Below are positions 1 to 9,423 of a DNA stretch of 64,000 nt, one piece after another. The stretch's first letter is position 1. Every line of letters starts with the position of its first letter. The notes beneath the pieces were generated by a model. The model worked only from the letters and a program-made list of their open reading frames with translations, was not told where the DNA came from and did not search any database. A program made the position numbers and the translations under genes. Source of the stretch: Desulfobacteraceae bacterium CG2_30_51_40 (GTDB lineage: Bacteria; Desulfobacterota; DSM-4660; Desulfatiglandales; Desulfatiglandaceae); NCBI GenBank assembly GCA_001874005.1, contig MNYJ01000022.1, positions 1 to 64,000 of the forward strand. The letters are read 5' to 3'.

Positions 1-144
1 AGTGCCCATCCGGAAATGGCTATTTTCACCGATTTCGGCGTTGGGTTCAAATTTTAATCCTCGAAATACGTCAATGTATTCCTGTGGTTAAAATTATCGC
101 CCGCCTTGAACTCGACGAAACTATCTCATTTCCGGATGGACACT
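1..144. repeat. MITE-like element copy 1 (144 bp, imperfect 18-bp terminal inverted repeats)
   Basis: Starts AGTGCCCATCCGGAAATG and ends CATTTCCGGATGGACACT (TIRs match 17/18). Second copy at 62942-63085 differs at about 2 positions. Confidence 0.85.
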
Positions 145-219
145 AACTAAATGAAGGGCGTGGCTTTTGGCATGATGAATGCTTACCGGAATGCCCATTA
201 GGGCCTGAGGGCCCCACAT

Positions 220-498
220 ATGGAAAGGCAAGGCGATATGCCTGGAGCGAGCAAGAAGAAGGATTCAGCCATAAGAGTTACGGGCATAATAGTACCCGTA
301 AAATGGGACAAGAAAGGTAAGCCTGTCAGGATTGCCATCTCCACTAATGAAGAGGAGGAGTATCTGATAAGAAGCGACAAAAAGGGTCTAGAGCTTTATC
401 CTCTAATGCGCAGGCACGTGGAGGTGAGCGGGTTTGTGAGAGACACGGAAAAAGGCAGGGCCATAACAATAGAGGAATATGTGTTGAGGGACGGCTGA
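220..498 (+). CDS. Conserved-looking small hypothetical protein (92 aa, possible OB-like beta-rich)
   Basis: ORF MERQGDMPGASKKK...ITIEEYVLRDG; coding-like composition; no firm family recognised. Confidence 0.6.
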   Translation: MERQGDMPGASKKKDSAIRVTGIIVPVKWDKKGKPVRIAISTNEEEEYLIRSDKKGLELYPLMRRHVEVSGFVRDTEKGRAITIEEYVLRDG

Positions 499-616
499 GA
501 AACGGCCGGCCCATGGTAAGTTCATTGGACAAAAAATTATTGTTTCTTGGTTGAAAAGAAAGTGCTAATAGATGTCTCCGCCCGATCGGCGGGCTGTGAG
601 CAGATGAGTTTTTTTA

Positions 617-660
617 ATCTTAACGGTCATGCCCGGGTAGGGCACAACGAAGGATTAAAC
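617..660. repeat. Fragment of the CTCCCCC-hairpin repeat family (end carrying CATGCCC..GGGCACAACGAAGGAT)
   Basis: taacggtcatgcccgggtagggcacaacgaaggattaaac resembles one end of the copy at 63088-63192. Confidence 0.5.
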
Positions 661-692
661 TTATAAGAAATGAAGGAGGAATAGAGCCGACA

Positions 693-2048
693 ATGGAAAC
701 CGATATGCTTGCCTCAGATGAAACCAAGCCCCCAAGTCAAGGCACTCCCTGGATAAGGGATGCTTTGCCCGCAGAATACGTCTGCCCAAGGCAAAGCCCA
801 TGCCCCCCGAAAAAGAAGAATGTTGTTCCAATAAGAAAGATTGACGTTCACTCAGCCTTCCGGGTGAGTGCAAGGAGTAACGCGTTCAGGAAGAAATTTT
901 TTCCTGAGGCGACCCTTGCCAACTGGAATGACTGGCAGTGGCAACTGCGTCATCGCATAATGAGCAGGGCGATGGTCTCTACCATGCTGCAGCTCTCCAG
1001 GGACGAGGAAGAGGCCATAGGAAACTTCGGCCAGCAGCTTCCAATGGCTACTACTCCCTATTATGCGAGCCTCTTGGACAGGACTGATCCTCTGCAGCCG
1101 CTCAGGCGCGCGGTGATACCCGTCAGGGAGGAGTTTGCAGTTTCTGAGGGGGAATCGGCCGATCCGCTTGGAGAGGAGCACGACAGCCCTGTGCCGGGGC
1201 TCGTTCACAGGTACCCGGACAGGGTGCTTTTTCTTGTGACGGATTTTTGCTCAAGTTACTGCCGTTACTGCACACGGTCAAGGATGGTGGGGGATGGGAA
1301 AAGCAAGCATATAAATCCGACCCAATGGGAAAAAGCGATCGCATACATAGAATCGAATCCAAAGGTTAGGGATGTTCTGCTTTCAGGCGGCGATCCGCTG
1401 ACCCTCTCAAATGAGAGGCTCGAATGGCTTCTGTCGAGGCTCAGAAGAATCCGCCACGTGGAGTTCCTTAGGATCGGCACCAAGGCCCCTGTAGTTCTTC
1501 CCCAGAGGATAACTCCGGGGCTTGTGAGGATGCTGAAGCGTTATCATCCGCTATGGGTGAGTATCCATTTCACCCATCCGGATGAGTTGACGCCTGAAAC
1601 AGCACAGGCCTGCGAGAGGCTTGCTGACGCGGGGATACCGCTGGGAAGCCAGACAGTTCTTCTCTCCGGTATAAACGACCGGGTTGATACCATGAAGCGC
1701 CTGATGCACGGACTTCTGAAGGTGAGGGTAAAACCCTATTACCTGTATCAGTGCGATCCCATAGTCGGCTCATCGCACTTCAGGACGCCTGTGTCAAAGG
1801 GGCTTGAGATAATCAGAGGACTAAGGGGATATACCTCGGGCTATGCCGTCCCCACTTATGTTATAGACGCCCCCGGGGGAGGCGGAAAGATTCCCCTTAT
1901 CCCGGAGAGCGTCCTTGGCAGGGAAGGCAGTGATCTGTTACTTGGTAACTATCAGGGCAGGACCTTCAGATACCCTGATGTCCGAGCCGCGGATCAAACC
2001 GTTGAAATCTTCTCAAGGGGGGAGCATGAATGTAGGTATTACCTATGA
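693..2048 (+). CDS. KamA-family radical SAM protein (lysine 2,3-aminomutase-like)
   Basis: Radical SAM CxxxCxxC in TDFCSSYCRYCTRSR; PLP-Lys motif DAPGGGGK; LYQCDPIVGSSHFRTPVSKG signature. Confidence 0.93.
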   Translation: METDMLASDETKPPSQGTPWIRDALPAEYVCPRQSPCPPKKKNVVPIRKIDVHSAFRVSARSNAFRKKFFPEATLANWNDWQWQLRHRIMSRAMVSTMLQLSRDEEEAIGNFGQQLPMATTPYYASLLDRTDPLQPLRRAVIPVREEFAVSEGESADPLGEEHDSPVPGLVHRYPDRVLFLVTDFCSSYCRYCTRSRMVGDGKSKHINPTQWEKAIAYIESNPKVRDVLLSGGDPLTLSNERLEWLLSRLRRIRHVEFLRIGTKAPVVLPQRITPGLVRMLKRYHPLWVSIHFTHPDELTPETAQACERLADAGIPLGSQTVLLSGINDRVDTMKRLMHGLLKVRVKPYYLYQCDPIVGSSHFRTPVSKGLEIIRGLRGYTSGYAVPTYVIDAPGGGGKIPLIPESVLGREGSDLLLGNYQGRTFRYPDVRAADQTVEIFSRGEHECRYYL

Positions 2049-3012
2049 CCTGCGGGATGACTACCTCGCCATGGGAATGAGCGAAGTGGAGACGGCTGAG
2101 TTTGACCGGGCCGATACGGTGGATGCCATTGATGGGGTCTTGAGGGACTTGGGTTTTCAGACAGAGCGCATAGGTAATATCTATGCGCTCACAGGTCTTC
2201 TGTCACAGGGCAAAAGGTGGGATATTGTTTTTAATATCGCGGAGGGCCTGAGAGGATACGGCAGGGAGGCACAGGTTCCGGCACTGCTGGATGCCTACGG
2301 AATTCCCTATACCTTCTCGGATCCTCTTGTGCTCTCACTTACACTTCATAAGGCGATAACAAAACGGGTGGTGCGGGACCTCGGGATACCCACGCCCGAC
2401 TTTGATGTCATTACAAACCATGATGATATTGCCCGATGCGGCCTTACTTTTCCTCTGTTCGCAAAGCCCCTTGCAGAGGGGACGGGGAAGGGAATTACAG
2501 CAAGGTCCAGGATAGGAGGGAGGGAGGAACTTTTCAGCGTCTGTTCGGAACTCCTTGAAGAATTCAAGCAGCCTGTGCTTGTTGAAAGGTTTCTTCCGGG
2601 CCGGGAATTCACTGCAGGAATAATAGGGACGGGTGCAGAGGCAAGGGTTGCGGCCGTAATGGAGGTGATCCTCAGGGAAAAAGCCGATGCCGACGTCTAT
2701 TCCTACCGCAACAAGGAGGATTGCGAAGAACTTGTGACATATTGCCTGGCAGGTGATGAAATGGGGGTAAAGGCGGGCCGGGTGGCACTGGCGGCATGGA
2801 GAGGGCTTGGATGCAGGGACGCAGGCCGTGTTGATCTTCGCTCCGATGAATGGGGGATGCCGAACTTCATGGAGGTTAATCCCCTGGCCGGGCTGCACCC
2901 CGAACACTCCGATCTTCCCATATTGTGCAAGCTTGCGGGTATGGGCTACCATGAACTTATCTCTGAAATAATGACTTCGGCAAAAGGCAGGCCGGGTTTC
3001 AAGGAAAAGTGA
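2026..3012 (+). CDS. ATP-grasp ligase, D-Ala-D-Ala ligase-like
   Basis: MNVGITYDLRDDYLAMG...; FPLFAKPLAEGTGKGI; MEVNPLAGLHPEHSDLPI. Internal ATG at 2026 with upstream GGGGGGAG preferred over the ORF-track start 1915; overlaps end of kamA-like gene. Confidence 0.88.
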   Translation: MNVGITYDLRDDYLAMGMSEVETAEFDRADTVDAIDGVLRDLGFQTERIGNIYALTGLLSQGKRWDIVFNIAEGLRGYGREAQVPALLDAYGIPYTFSDPLVLSLTLHKAITKRVVRDLGIPTPDFDVITNHDDIARCGLTFPLFAKPLAEGTGKGITARSRIGGREELFSVCSELLEEFKQPVLVERFLPGREFTAGIIGTGAEARVAAVMEVILREKADADVYSYRNKEDCEELVTYCLAGDEMGVKAGRVALAAWRGLGCRDAGRVDLRSDEWGMPNFMEVNPLAGLHPEHSDLPILCKLAGMGYHELISEIMTSAKGRPGFKEK

Positions 3013-4034
3013 TCTCCTGCAAGAATATCATAATCCTCTACGATTCTGCGGCAGGAGATTCCATGTCTCCCGACCAGGGAGATACGCTCAAACAGGCGGA
3101 GGTGGTCAGGGAGGGCCTCACCAGCCTCGGGTATCTATGCGATGAGATGCCTGTGAGCGCAGACCTGGGTAAGCTCCTGGAGGGTTTTTCCGGCAAAAGC
3201 CCTGTGATGGTTTTTAATCTTGTAGAAACCATACGTTCGAAAGGCAGGTTTATCTCTTTTGTGCCGCTGGTTCTTGAGTCTCTAGGGATGCCTTACACTG
3301 GCTGCCCGGCGGATGCGGTATATCTGACCTCAAACAAGATCCTGGCAAAAAAGATTGTTCGCTGGAATAGGATCGCGACCCCTGAGTGGTTTACGCTTGA
3401 TGATCTTGAAAAAGGGATTGGGCCTGACGGGAAATGCCGCTTCATCCTCAAGTCCGTCTGGGAGCATGCCTCAGTGGGCCTTGATGAGGACTCAATAGTT
3501 GCCGGTATTGATCCGTCCGCTATTGCGGCTGAACTCAGGTCGCGCAGCGACACCCTCGGAGGTGAGGGTTTTGCTGAGCAATTTATTGAGGGAAGGGAGT
3601 TTAATCTTTCCATACTCGAATCTGATTCAGGGCCGAGGGTTCTTCCGCCCGCAGAGATTATCTTCAAAAATTATCCGGACACAAAAGCCAGGATGGTAGG
3701 GTACCGGGCCAAGTGGGAGGAGGGATCATTTGAGTATTCAAACACCCCAAGATCATTTGATTTCCCCCCGGATGACAGGGCCTTGCTCAGAAAGCTCAGG
3801 TCAATGGCCCTAAGGTGCTGGCGCATATTCGGATTGCGCGGTTACGCCAGGGTTGACTTCAGGGTGGACAGGGATATGAGGCCGTGGATTCTTGAGATAA
3901 ACACCAATCCCTGTCTTTCTCCCGACGCGGGCTTCATTGCTTCTGCAAAAGAGGCGGGGCTTGGCATGGAATCCGTCCTTGAGTTGATACTGAAGGCTTC
4001 GCACAAACAGGCCGGCCGCCCCAGGAGACGGTAA
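3009..4034 (+). CDS. ATP-grasp ligase, D-Ala-D-Ala ligase-like (second paralog)
   Basis: GTG start overlapping previous stop by 4 bp; ATP-grasp C-terminal motif LEINTNPCLSPDAGF. Confidence 0.87.
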   Translation: MISCKNIIILYDSAAGDSMSPDQGDTLKQAEVVREGLTSLGYLCDEMPVSADLGKLLEGFSGKSPVMVFNLVETIRSKGRFISFVPLVLESLGMPYTGCPADAVYLTSNKILAKKIVRWNRIATPEWFTLDDLEKGIGPDGKCRFILKSVWEHASVGLDEDSIVAGIDPSAIAAELRSRSDTLGGEGFAEQFIEGREFNLSILESDSGPRVLPPAEIIFKNYPDTKARMVGYRAKWEEGSFEYSNTPRSFDFPPDDRALLRKLRSMALRCWRIFGLRGYARVDFRVDRDMRPWILEINTNPCLSPDAGFIASAKEAGLGMESVLELILKASHKQAGRPRRR

Positions 4035-4046
4035 AGCCCCATGCCG

Positions 4047-5495
4047 TCATTTCACGCTTGGGGCGACGCTCCTCACCTCCATCTCCACGATAATCCTTTC
4101 CCTTGAACCAGGTGCTATCATGATGGAAGCAGGGTAAAGTACGGGCTTTACTGTTATCTTCCCCGACTTTGTAATGTTCTCCAGGGAAACCTTCTCGGTA
4201 TAGATCGTCACTATGTTTTCAAGCAGCTTACTGCCGCCGACTACCTGAATCTTTTCCGGATCAAGCCGGGCAGAGGCCAGTATGAGGTTTTCAGGCATCT
4301 TGCCTACCCAGTCCACCTGCACGGGCAGTTCTTTTTTGACCGGGTTGTCCATGGTTACGTCTAGATTGGGAGGATCAACCTTCCTGAGAAAGACACCCGG
4401 GGGCAAGGACACGTTTTCCTGCGTGATCGAAAAGGTGTTGTGTCCTATGACCGCCTTTCCAAGGTCAATGCGTACCCTCACCTGGTCGGGCTTTATGGAC
4501 TTGATGAGTGTGCCTGATCCGCTCAGGTTAAGCCTGACGGCATTGGCGGTTGTGTCAATTATCTCAAGATTTTGATCCCTGTTCATGTATTCCACCGGTA
4601 TTTCCAGGCTTACAAGTGTGTCAAGGCCCCTGGTGAAGCTGAACCACACGCCTCCTATGAAAAGCAGTGATACTGCTGCCGCGGCTCCAAGTTCCAGTAT
4701 CCTCCTCCTGAGAAAGGCGTTCTGCCTGGAGGCGATGCCGAGGTGGCTTTCGATTTCCTGAGAAAGCTCTTCTCTGTTCTTTACAACCGAGAAGCGCTGT
4801 CCTTTAGCCAATGCGACGTTTCCCCTTTCTTCAGAAACCACGACAATAAGGGCGTCCGTCGCCTCTGCCAGACCGGCTGCCGCGCGGTGCCTGGTGCCGT
4901 AGTAGGAGGGCAGGTCGTTTCTGTGGGAAAGCGGAAGAATAGCTCCCACTTCGGAAACCCTGTCCCCCGAGATTATGGCTGCTCCGTCGTGGACCGGGTT
5001 ATCCCTCCAGAATATGCTCATCAGCATTTCTTTGCTTATCTTGCCGTCCCATTGGATTCCGCTATGGACCATCTCACCCAGATCTTCCTTGCCGGGGAAG
5101 ACCAACAGACCTCCCGTGTGTGATCTGGCGAGATCAAAGACGCTGTCTGCGATAATTGAAACCGGCGCGCTTACGGAGGTGATGGGAAGACCCCAGACGA
5201 TATTTTTGATATTCTTGGCCTGGAGCACGGAGCGTATCTCATTGCGGAATACGACAATAATAATCAATGCCGCAAAAGCGGTTATGCCCTGGATGGCCCA
5301 GCTTGTCACCACCAGGCCCAGGGAGGTGGCTATCCTTTGAAAAAACCAGAGGAACCCTATGGCCACAAGGACCCTTAGTACATTGGTCCCCCGGAAAAGG
5401 ACGTAAAACCTGAAAAGGATATAGCTGTTTATCAGGATATCTATCACATCCTGCCAGCGCATGGCTGAAAAGAAGCTTGCAGTCGCCGCGATCAT
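4047..5495 (-). CDS. Diadenylate cyclase (CdaA/DisA_N) fused to C-terminal YbbR-like region
   Basis: N-terminal TM helices plus MRWQDVIDILINSYILFR; DAC motifs DGAAII and RHRAA; after residue ~260 a TM then YbbR-type repeats (VSLEIPVEYMNRDQNLEI..., PVQVDWVGKMPENLIL...). Confidence 0.88.
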   Translation of the reverse strand: MIAATASFFSAMRWQDVIDILINSYILFRFYVLFRGTNVLRVLVAIGFLWFFQRIATSLGLVVTSWAIQGITAFAALIIIVVFRNEIRSVLQAKNIKNIVWGLPITSVSAPVSIIADSVFDLARSHTGGLLVFPGKEDLGEMVHSGIQWDGKISKEMLMSIFWRDNPVHDGAAIISGDRVSEVGAILPLSHRNDLPSYYGTRHRAAAGLAEATDALIVVVSEERGNVALAKGQRFSVVKNREELSQEIESHLGIASRQNAFLRRRILELGAAAAVSLLFIGGVWFSFTRGLDTLVSLEIPVEYMNRDQNLEIIDTTANAVRLNLSGSGTLIKSIKPDQVRVRIDLGKAVIGHNTFSITQENVSLPPGVFLRKVDPPNLDVTMDNPVKKELPVQVDWVGKMPENLILASARLDPEKIQVVGGSKLLENIVTIYTEKVSLENITKSGKITVKPVLYPASIMIAPGSRERIIVEMEVRSVAPSVK

Positions 5496-5498
5496 GTC

Positions 5499-5930
5499 TC
5501 AGTCTGTTATGCTGAAGCGCAAAACCCTAAGGAGTCTTCCCTCTTCGGTTGTTATCTCCACGCGCCAGGGCCCCTTGTCGGCCTCCCTTAGCTGGATGTA
5601 ACTATAGGTGTTCCAGCGGGGAGGCATCAGAACAAGCCTTGTCCTGGTGCTGAGCCTATCTCTGTAATACCAGTTGTGGTATATGAACGATCTTTGCGGT
5701 ACCGGATCAAATGAGCTGTAACAGATCACACGCCCCAGGCCTACTGAAAATGCCACTGCCTGGTTTTGCAGCAATCCATCCTTTAAGCCTTCTCCCATTG
5801 CGGCTTCAGCAAGGGTAAGTTCAGGAACAGTTTCCGCACCGTTGTCGGCAAAGGACTCGGGGGCCATGTTCATTATTGAAGAAAGGAGGCCGGAAACAAT
5901 AAACAGAAAGCCGATTATCCAGTGAACCAT
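5499..5930 (-). CDS. DUF2914-like exported/anchored protein
   Basis: N-terminal hydrophobic helix; IYHNWYYRDRL...RWNTYSYIQL...GPWRVEITTEEGRLLRVLRFSI resembles DUF2914. Confidence 0.65.
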   Translation of the reverse strand: MVHWIIGFLFIVSGLLSSIMNMAPESFADNGAETVPELTLAEAAMGEGLKDGLLQNQAVAFSVGLGRVICYSSFDPVPQRSFIYHNWYYRDRLSTRTRLVLMPPRWNTYSYIQLREADKGPWRVEITTEEGRLLRVLRFSITD

Positions 5931-6186
5931 AATATCTTGGCCTGTAATGAAGAGCTTTAGTTGAACTCTATTTTCGATTATAACATATTATCTGTATGCG
6001 TTGTCAGGCTGTAGGCTGTCAGCCGCTGTTTATGACATCTTTCGGCATCTCTACAGTCTAGGAGCCTTCAGTCTATATACCTGAACGGCCAAATAACAGT
6101 ATAAAATTCTTTCGCGAAAGAGAAGAGTTTTTTATTGCGGCTTATTGATGCTTCTGTAAAACTTTGTAATCGGTTAGGAGGTTATT

Positions 6187-9100
6187 GTGGCGGGGTTTAG
6201 GGTTTTTACAAGCAACAGGATGGAAAGACTTGTTGAAGGCCTTGCCGGGGAGCTTAAGAAGCCGCTTTTGTCTCCTCTTGATCCTGAGGTTGTCGTTGTT
6301 CAGAGCCAGGGTATGGAAAAGTGGCTGTCAATGGAGCTTGCAGGCCGGATGGGGATCTGCGCCAATTTCCGATTTCCGTTTCCCAGGGCCCTTGTTGATT
6401 CTCTTCTTGATGCCGTAATCCCTGAAGCATCGGTTGATGACCCCTATAATCCGGAGACGATGACCTGGCGGATAATGAGGCTTATTCCGGGTCTCCTTGA
6501 TGATCCTGCCTTTTCTTCATTGCGGAAATATCTACACGGAGAATGCTCATCTCTTCGTTTCTATCAGTTAAGCCGCAGGATCAGCGCGGCCTTCGACCAG
6601 TATTTGGTTTTCAGGGCTGAGATGGTTCTTTCCTGGTATCAGGGGAAGGAAGATCACTGGCAGGCCGTTTTATGGAGGAAACTAGGCAAAGACGCAGGAG
6701 GGAGGCCTCACAGGGCCTCTCTGGCAGTTCGCTTCATTGACGCAATGTCGGAAGATCGCCCTGTCAATTTTCCCCACAGGATATCACTCTTCGGCATAAG
6801 CACCATGCCTCCCCTGTATTTAAACATACTCTATGCAGCTTCCGCAAAGACGACGATAAACCTCTTTCTCATGTCTCCATGCCGCGAATACTGGGGGGAC
6901 ATCGTTTCGCACCGAAAGGCCGCACAAATCGTCGGAAGGGCATCGCTAAAGGAGGGAGAGGGAGACCCCGATCTTCATATAGGGGGGGAAAACAGTATCC
7001 TCGCTTCAACTGGGGAGGCAGGCAGGGAGTTCATCGACGCCCTCATGGAACTGCCTCTTGTGGAGGAAACGGAACTCTTTGAAGAACCGGAAGGCGCAAG
7101 CATGCTTTCCCGCCTCCAATCAGATATCCTGAACTTGAAAGAAAGAGGAGAAGGCTCCTGCGCTAAAATAACGGTTCCCGCTGCCGATCTTTCCATAAGG
7201 ATAAATTCCTGCCACAGCCCCGTGCGTGAGATGGAGGTACTGCAGGATATCCTTCTTGATATGTTTGAAAAAGACCGTGGAATTAATCCTGGAGACGTCC
7301 TTGTAATGATGCCTGATATCGAGACTTACGCGCCTTTCATAAACGCAGTATTTGATCTGCCTGTGGGAGACCCGAGGAAGATCCCCTACAGGGTTGCCGA
7401 CAGAAGTTCCGCTCATGACCGGCTTGCGGTGGACACCTTTATGGCGATACTGGATCTCCCCGTGGGACGATTTTCGGCATCGAGGGTAATGGAGATCATG
7501 AGATCCCCCCTTGTTGCCCGCAGATTTCAGGTGGATGAGAAAGGACTCGGTATCTTGGAGGCCCTTATCAGGGGCTCCGGCATAAGGTGGGGTTTGGACG
7601 AGGCTTCGAAAGCAGCCATGGGGCTCCCTCCAGGAAAGGCAAACACATGGAGGAGCGGCCTGGAGAGACTCCTTCTTGGGTATGCCATGCCGGGCTTCGG
7701 CGAAGCGATCTTCAAGGCAGTGGCTCCCTATGATAATATTGAGGGAAAAGACTCTCAGATACTGGGCAGCCTTATTGATCTAATTGAAAAACTGGGCTTT
7801 CTGGAAAAAGAACTGGGGCTTCCCCACAGAGCCGGGGAGTGGTCCGCTATTCTGGGGGCCGTTCTGGATGCTTTTTTTCCGGATGGAGACGGAGGGTCTC
7901 TCAGAAAACTTAAAGATGTCGTATCAGGCTTCATATTGGTGGAGGAGCACGCGGGCTTTGATGGCCTTCTGGAGCTTCCGGTAATAAAGGAGCATTTGAA
8001 AAATACCCTTCAAGGAGAAGCCCTGGGCCGGGGATTTATGGACGGAGGCATAACCTTTTGCGCCATGGTGCCCATGAGGAGCGTCCCCAGGCGGGTAATA
8101 TGCCTGGTGGGCCTGAACGGCGATAGCTTCCCGGGGCGCTCATCTTCAGCGGACTTTGATCTAATTGCTTCAAGCCCGAAAAGATGCGATCGTTCGCGGC
8201 GCAAAGACGATAGATACCTTTTCCTTGAGTCCCTTCTTTCAGCAAGGGATACCTTCTGCATCAGCTATGTAGGGCAGGATATAAAGGATAACAGCACTAT
8301 TCCCCCCTCCGTCCTTGTTAGCGACCTTATGGATTACATAGAGAGGGCCTTTGTGCCTGAGGAAGGGAAAAAAATCCTTGAAAAGGTTGTGATACGCCAC
8401 AGGTTGCAGGCATTCAGCCCGGCCTATTTTGAAGGGGGGCCTCTTTTCAGTTACTCAAGGGCCGATTTGGAAGCGGCCAAGGCCCTGTGCCGTCAATCAG
8501 GCGGTGAGACTCCTTTCATCTCCAGACCCCTTAACGGACAGGAGGAAAGGTACGCATCCATAGGCATCGAATCCTTGTCTTCATTTTTTGTCAATCCCTG
8601 TAAGTTTCTTCTCAAAAGACGGCTCGGAGTCAATCTCGAAGGGGCTGATGCGGCCATAGACGACGAAGAGCCGTTTGAGCTTGCCGGGCTTGAAAGATAC
8701 AAAATGGCGCAGGAGCTGCTTGAAAAGGAGATGGAACGTCAAGACCTCGATTCTATTTTCCCTGTCAAGAAGGCGACCGGAGAGCTTCCGCACGGCACCA
8801 TGGGGAGGCTGGAGTATTTTTCGCTTGCAGGCAGATCGCGTGATCTTGCCGGCACTATAGAAGATTTCATCAGTCCAGGTGACGAGTCGGTTGCGACCAT
8901 CAGCCTGGAGCTATCAGGGCTAACGATATCAGGTACGGTAAGGGGCATCTATGGATCAAGAATAATAAGATGCCGGAATGCGGCCGTAGGGGGTAGAGAC
9001 AGAATCAGACTCTGGGTGGAGCTTCTTCTACTTTCCTGCTGCCAACCTGAGCGCGGGCCCATCGCGGGTGTCCTGGCCGGATGGGGCAAGGGTCCTGAAC

Positions 9101-9423
9101 TGATGGAAATCAGGGCGCCTGAAGCAGCCTTGGATATTTTCTCCGAATTGGTTGAGCTTTATAAGGAAGGACTAAAGGCTCCCTTGAGATTTTTTCCCGA
9201 GACCTCTTGGCAATATGCGTCTGATGTTGCCTCCAAAGGGGCTTCTCCGGAAAAGGCGCTCAAAGGTGCCGTGGCCGCCTGGGAAAGTCAGTACGGTAAA
9301 TCAAGGGAGAAGGATGATCCTTACATCAGGCTTTGTTTCGGAAAAGACATTCCTCTTGACGCGGAGTTTCAGAGGCTATCCTTGAAGATATTTGCTCCTT
9401 TGATATCCGGGCGGTCAGCGTGA
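6187..9423 (+). CDS. recC: Exodeoxyribonuclease V gamma subunit RecC
   Basis: FTSNRMERLVEGLA...VVVQSQGMEKWLSMELA; CLVGLNGDSFPG; GTG start with TAGGAGGT SD; followed by recB and recD. Confidence 0.93.
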   Translation: MAGFRVFTSNRMERLVEGLAGELKKPLLSPLDPEVVVVQSQGMEKWLSMELAGRMGICANFRFPFPRALVDSLLDAVIPEASVDDPYNPETMTWRIMRLIPGLLDDPAFSSLRKYLHGECSSLRFYQLSRRISAAFDQYLVFRAEMVLSWYQGKEDHWQAVLWRKLGKDAGGRPHRASLAVRFIDAMSEDRPVNFPHRISLFGISTMPPLYLNILYAASAKTTINLFLMSPCREYWGDIVSHRKAAQIVGRASLKEGEGDPDLHIGGENSILASTGEAGREFIDALMELPLVEETELFEEPEGASMLSRLQSDILNLKERGEGSCAKITVPAADLSIRINSCHSPVREMEVLQDILLDMFEKDRGINPGDVLVMMPDIETYAPFINAVFDLPVGDPRKIPYRVADRSSAHDRLAVDTFMAILDLPVGRFSASRVMEIMRSPLVARRFQVDEKGLGILEALIRGSGIRWGLDEASKAAMGLPPGKANTWRSGLERLLLGYAMPGFGEAIFKAVAPYDNIEGKDSQILGSLIDLIEKLGFLEKELGLPHRAGEWSAILGAVLDAFFPDGDGGSLRKLKDVVSGFILVEEHAGFDGLLELPVIKEHLKNTLQGEALGRGFMDGGITFCAMVPMRSVPRRVICLVGLNGDSFPGRSSSADFDLIASSPKRCDRSRRKDDRYLFLESLLSARDTFCISYVGQDIKDNSTIPPSVLVSDLMDYIERAFVPEEGKKILEKVVIRHRLQAFSPAYFEGGPLFSYSRADLEAAKALCRQSGGETPFISRPLNGQEERYASIGIESLSSFFVNPCKFLLKRRLGVNLEGADAAIDDEEPFELAGLERYKMAQELLEKEMERQDLDSIFPVKKATGELPHGTMGRLEYFSLAGRSRDLAGTIEDFISPGDESVATISLELSGLTISGTVRGIYGSRIIRCRNAAVGGRDRIRLWVELLLLSCCQPERGPIAGVLAGWGKGPELMEIRAPEAALDIFSELVELYKEGLKAPLRFFPETSWQYASDVASKGASPEKALKGAVAAWESQYGKSREKDDPYIRLCFGKDIPLDAEFQRLSLKIFAPLISGRSA

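Noticed and set aside
540-692. Riboswitch upstream of the kamA-like gene (e.g. lysine riboswitch)
   Set aside because: A hairpin (GCCCGATCGGCGGGC) exists, but the interval is too short for and lacks the recognisable L-box architecture; part is a hairpin-repeat fragment.
4282-5340. ORFs on + strand at 4282-4575, 4743-5123, 4975-5340
   Set aside because: Antisense shadows of the CdaA-YbbR gene; no coherent domains.
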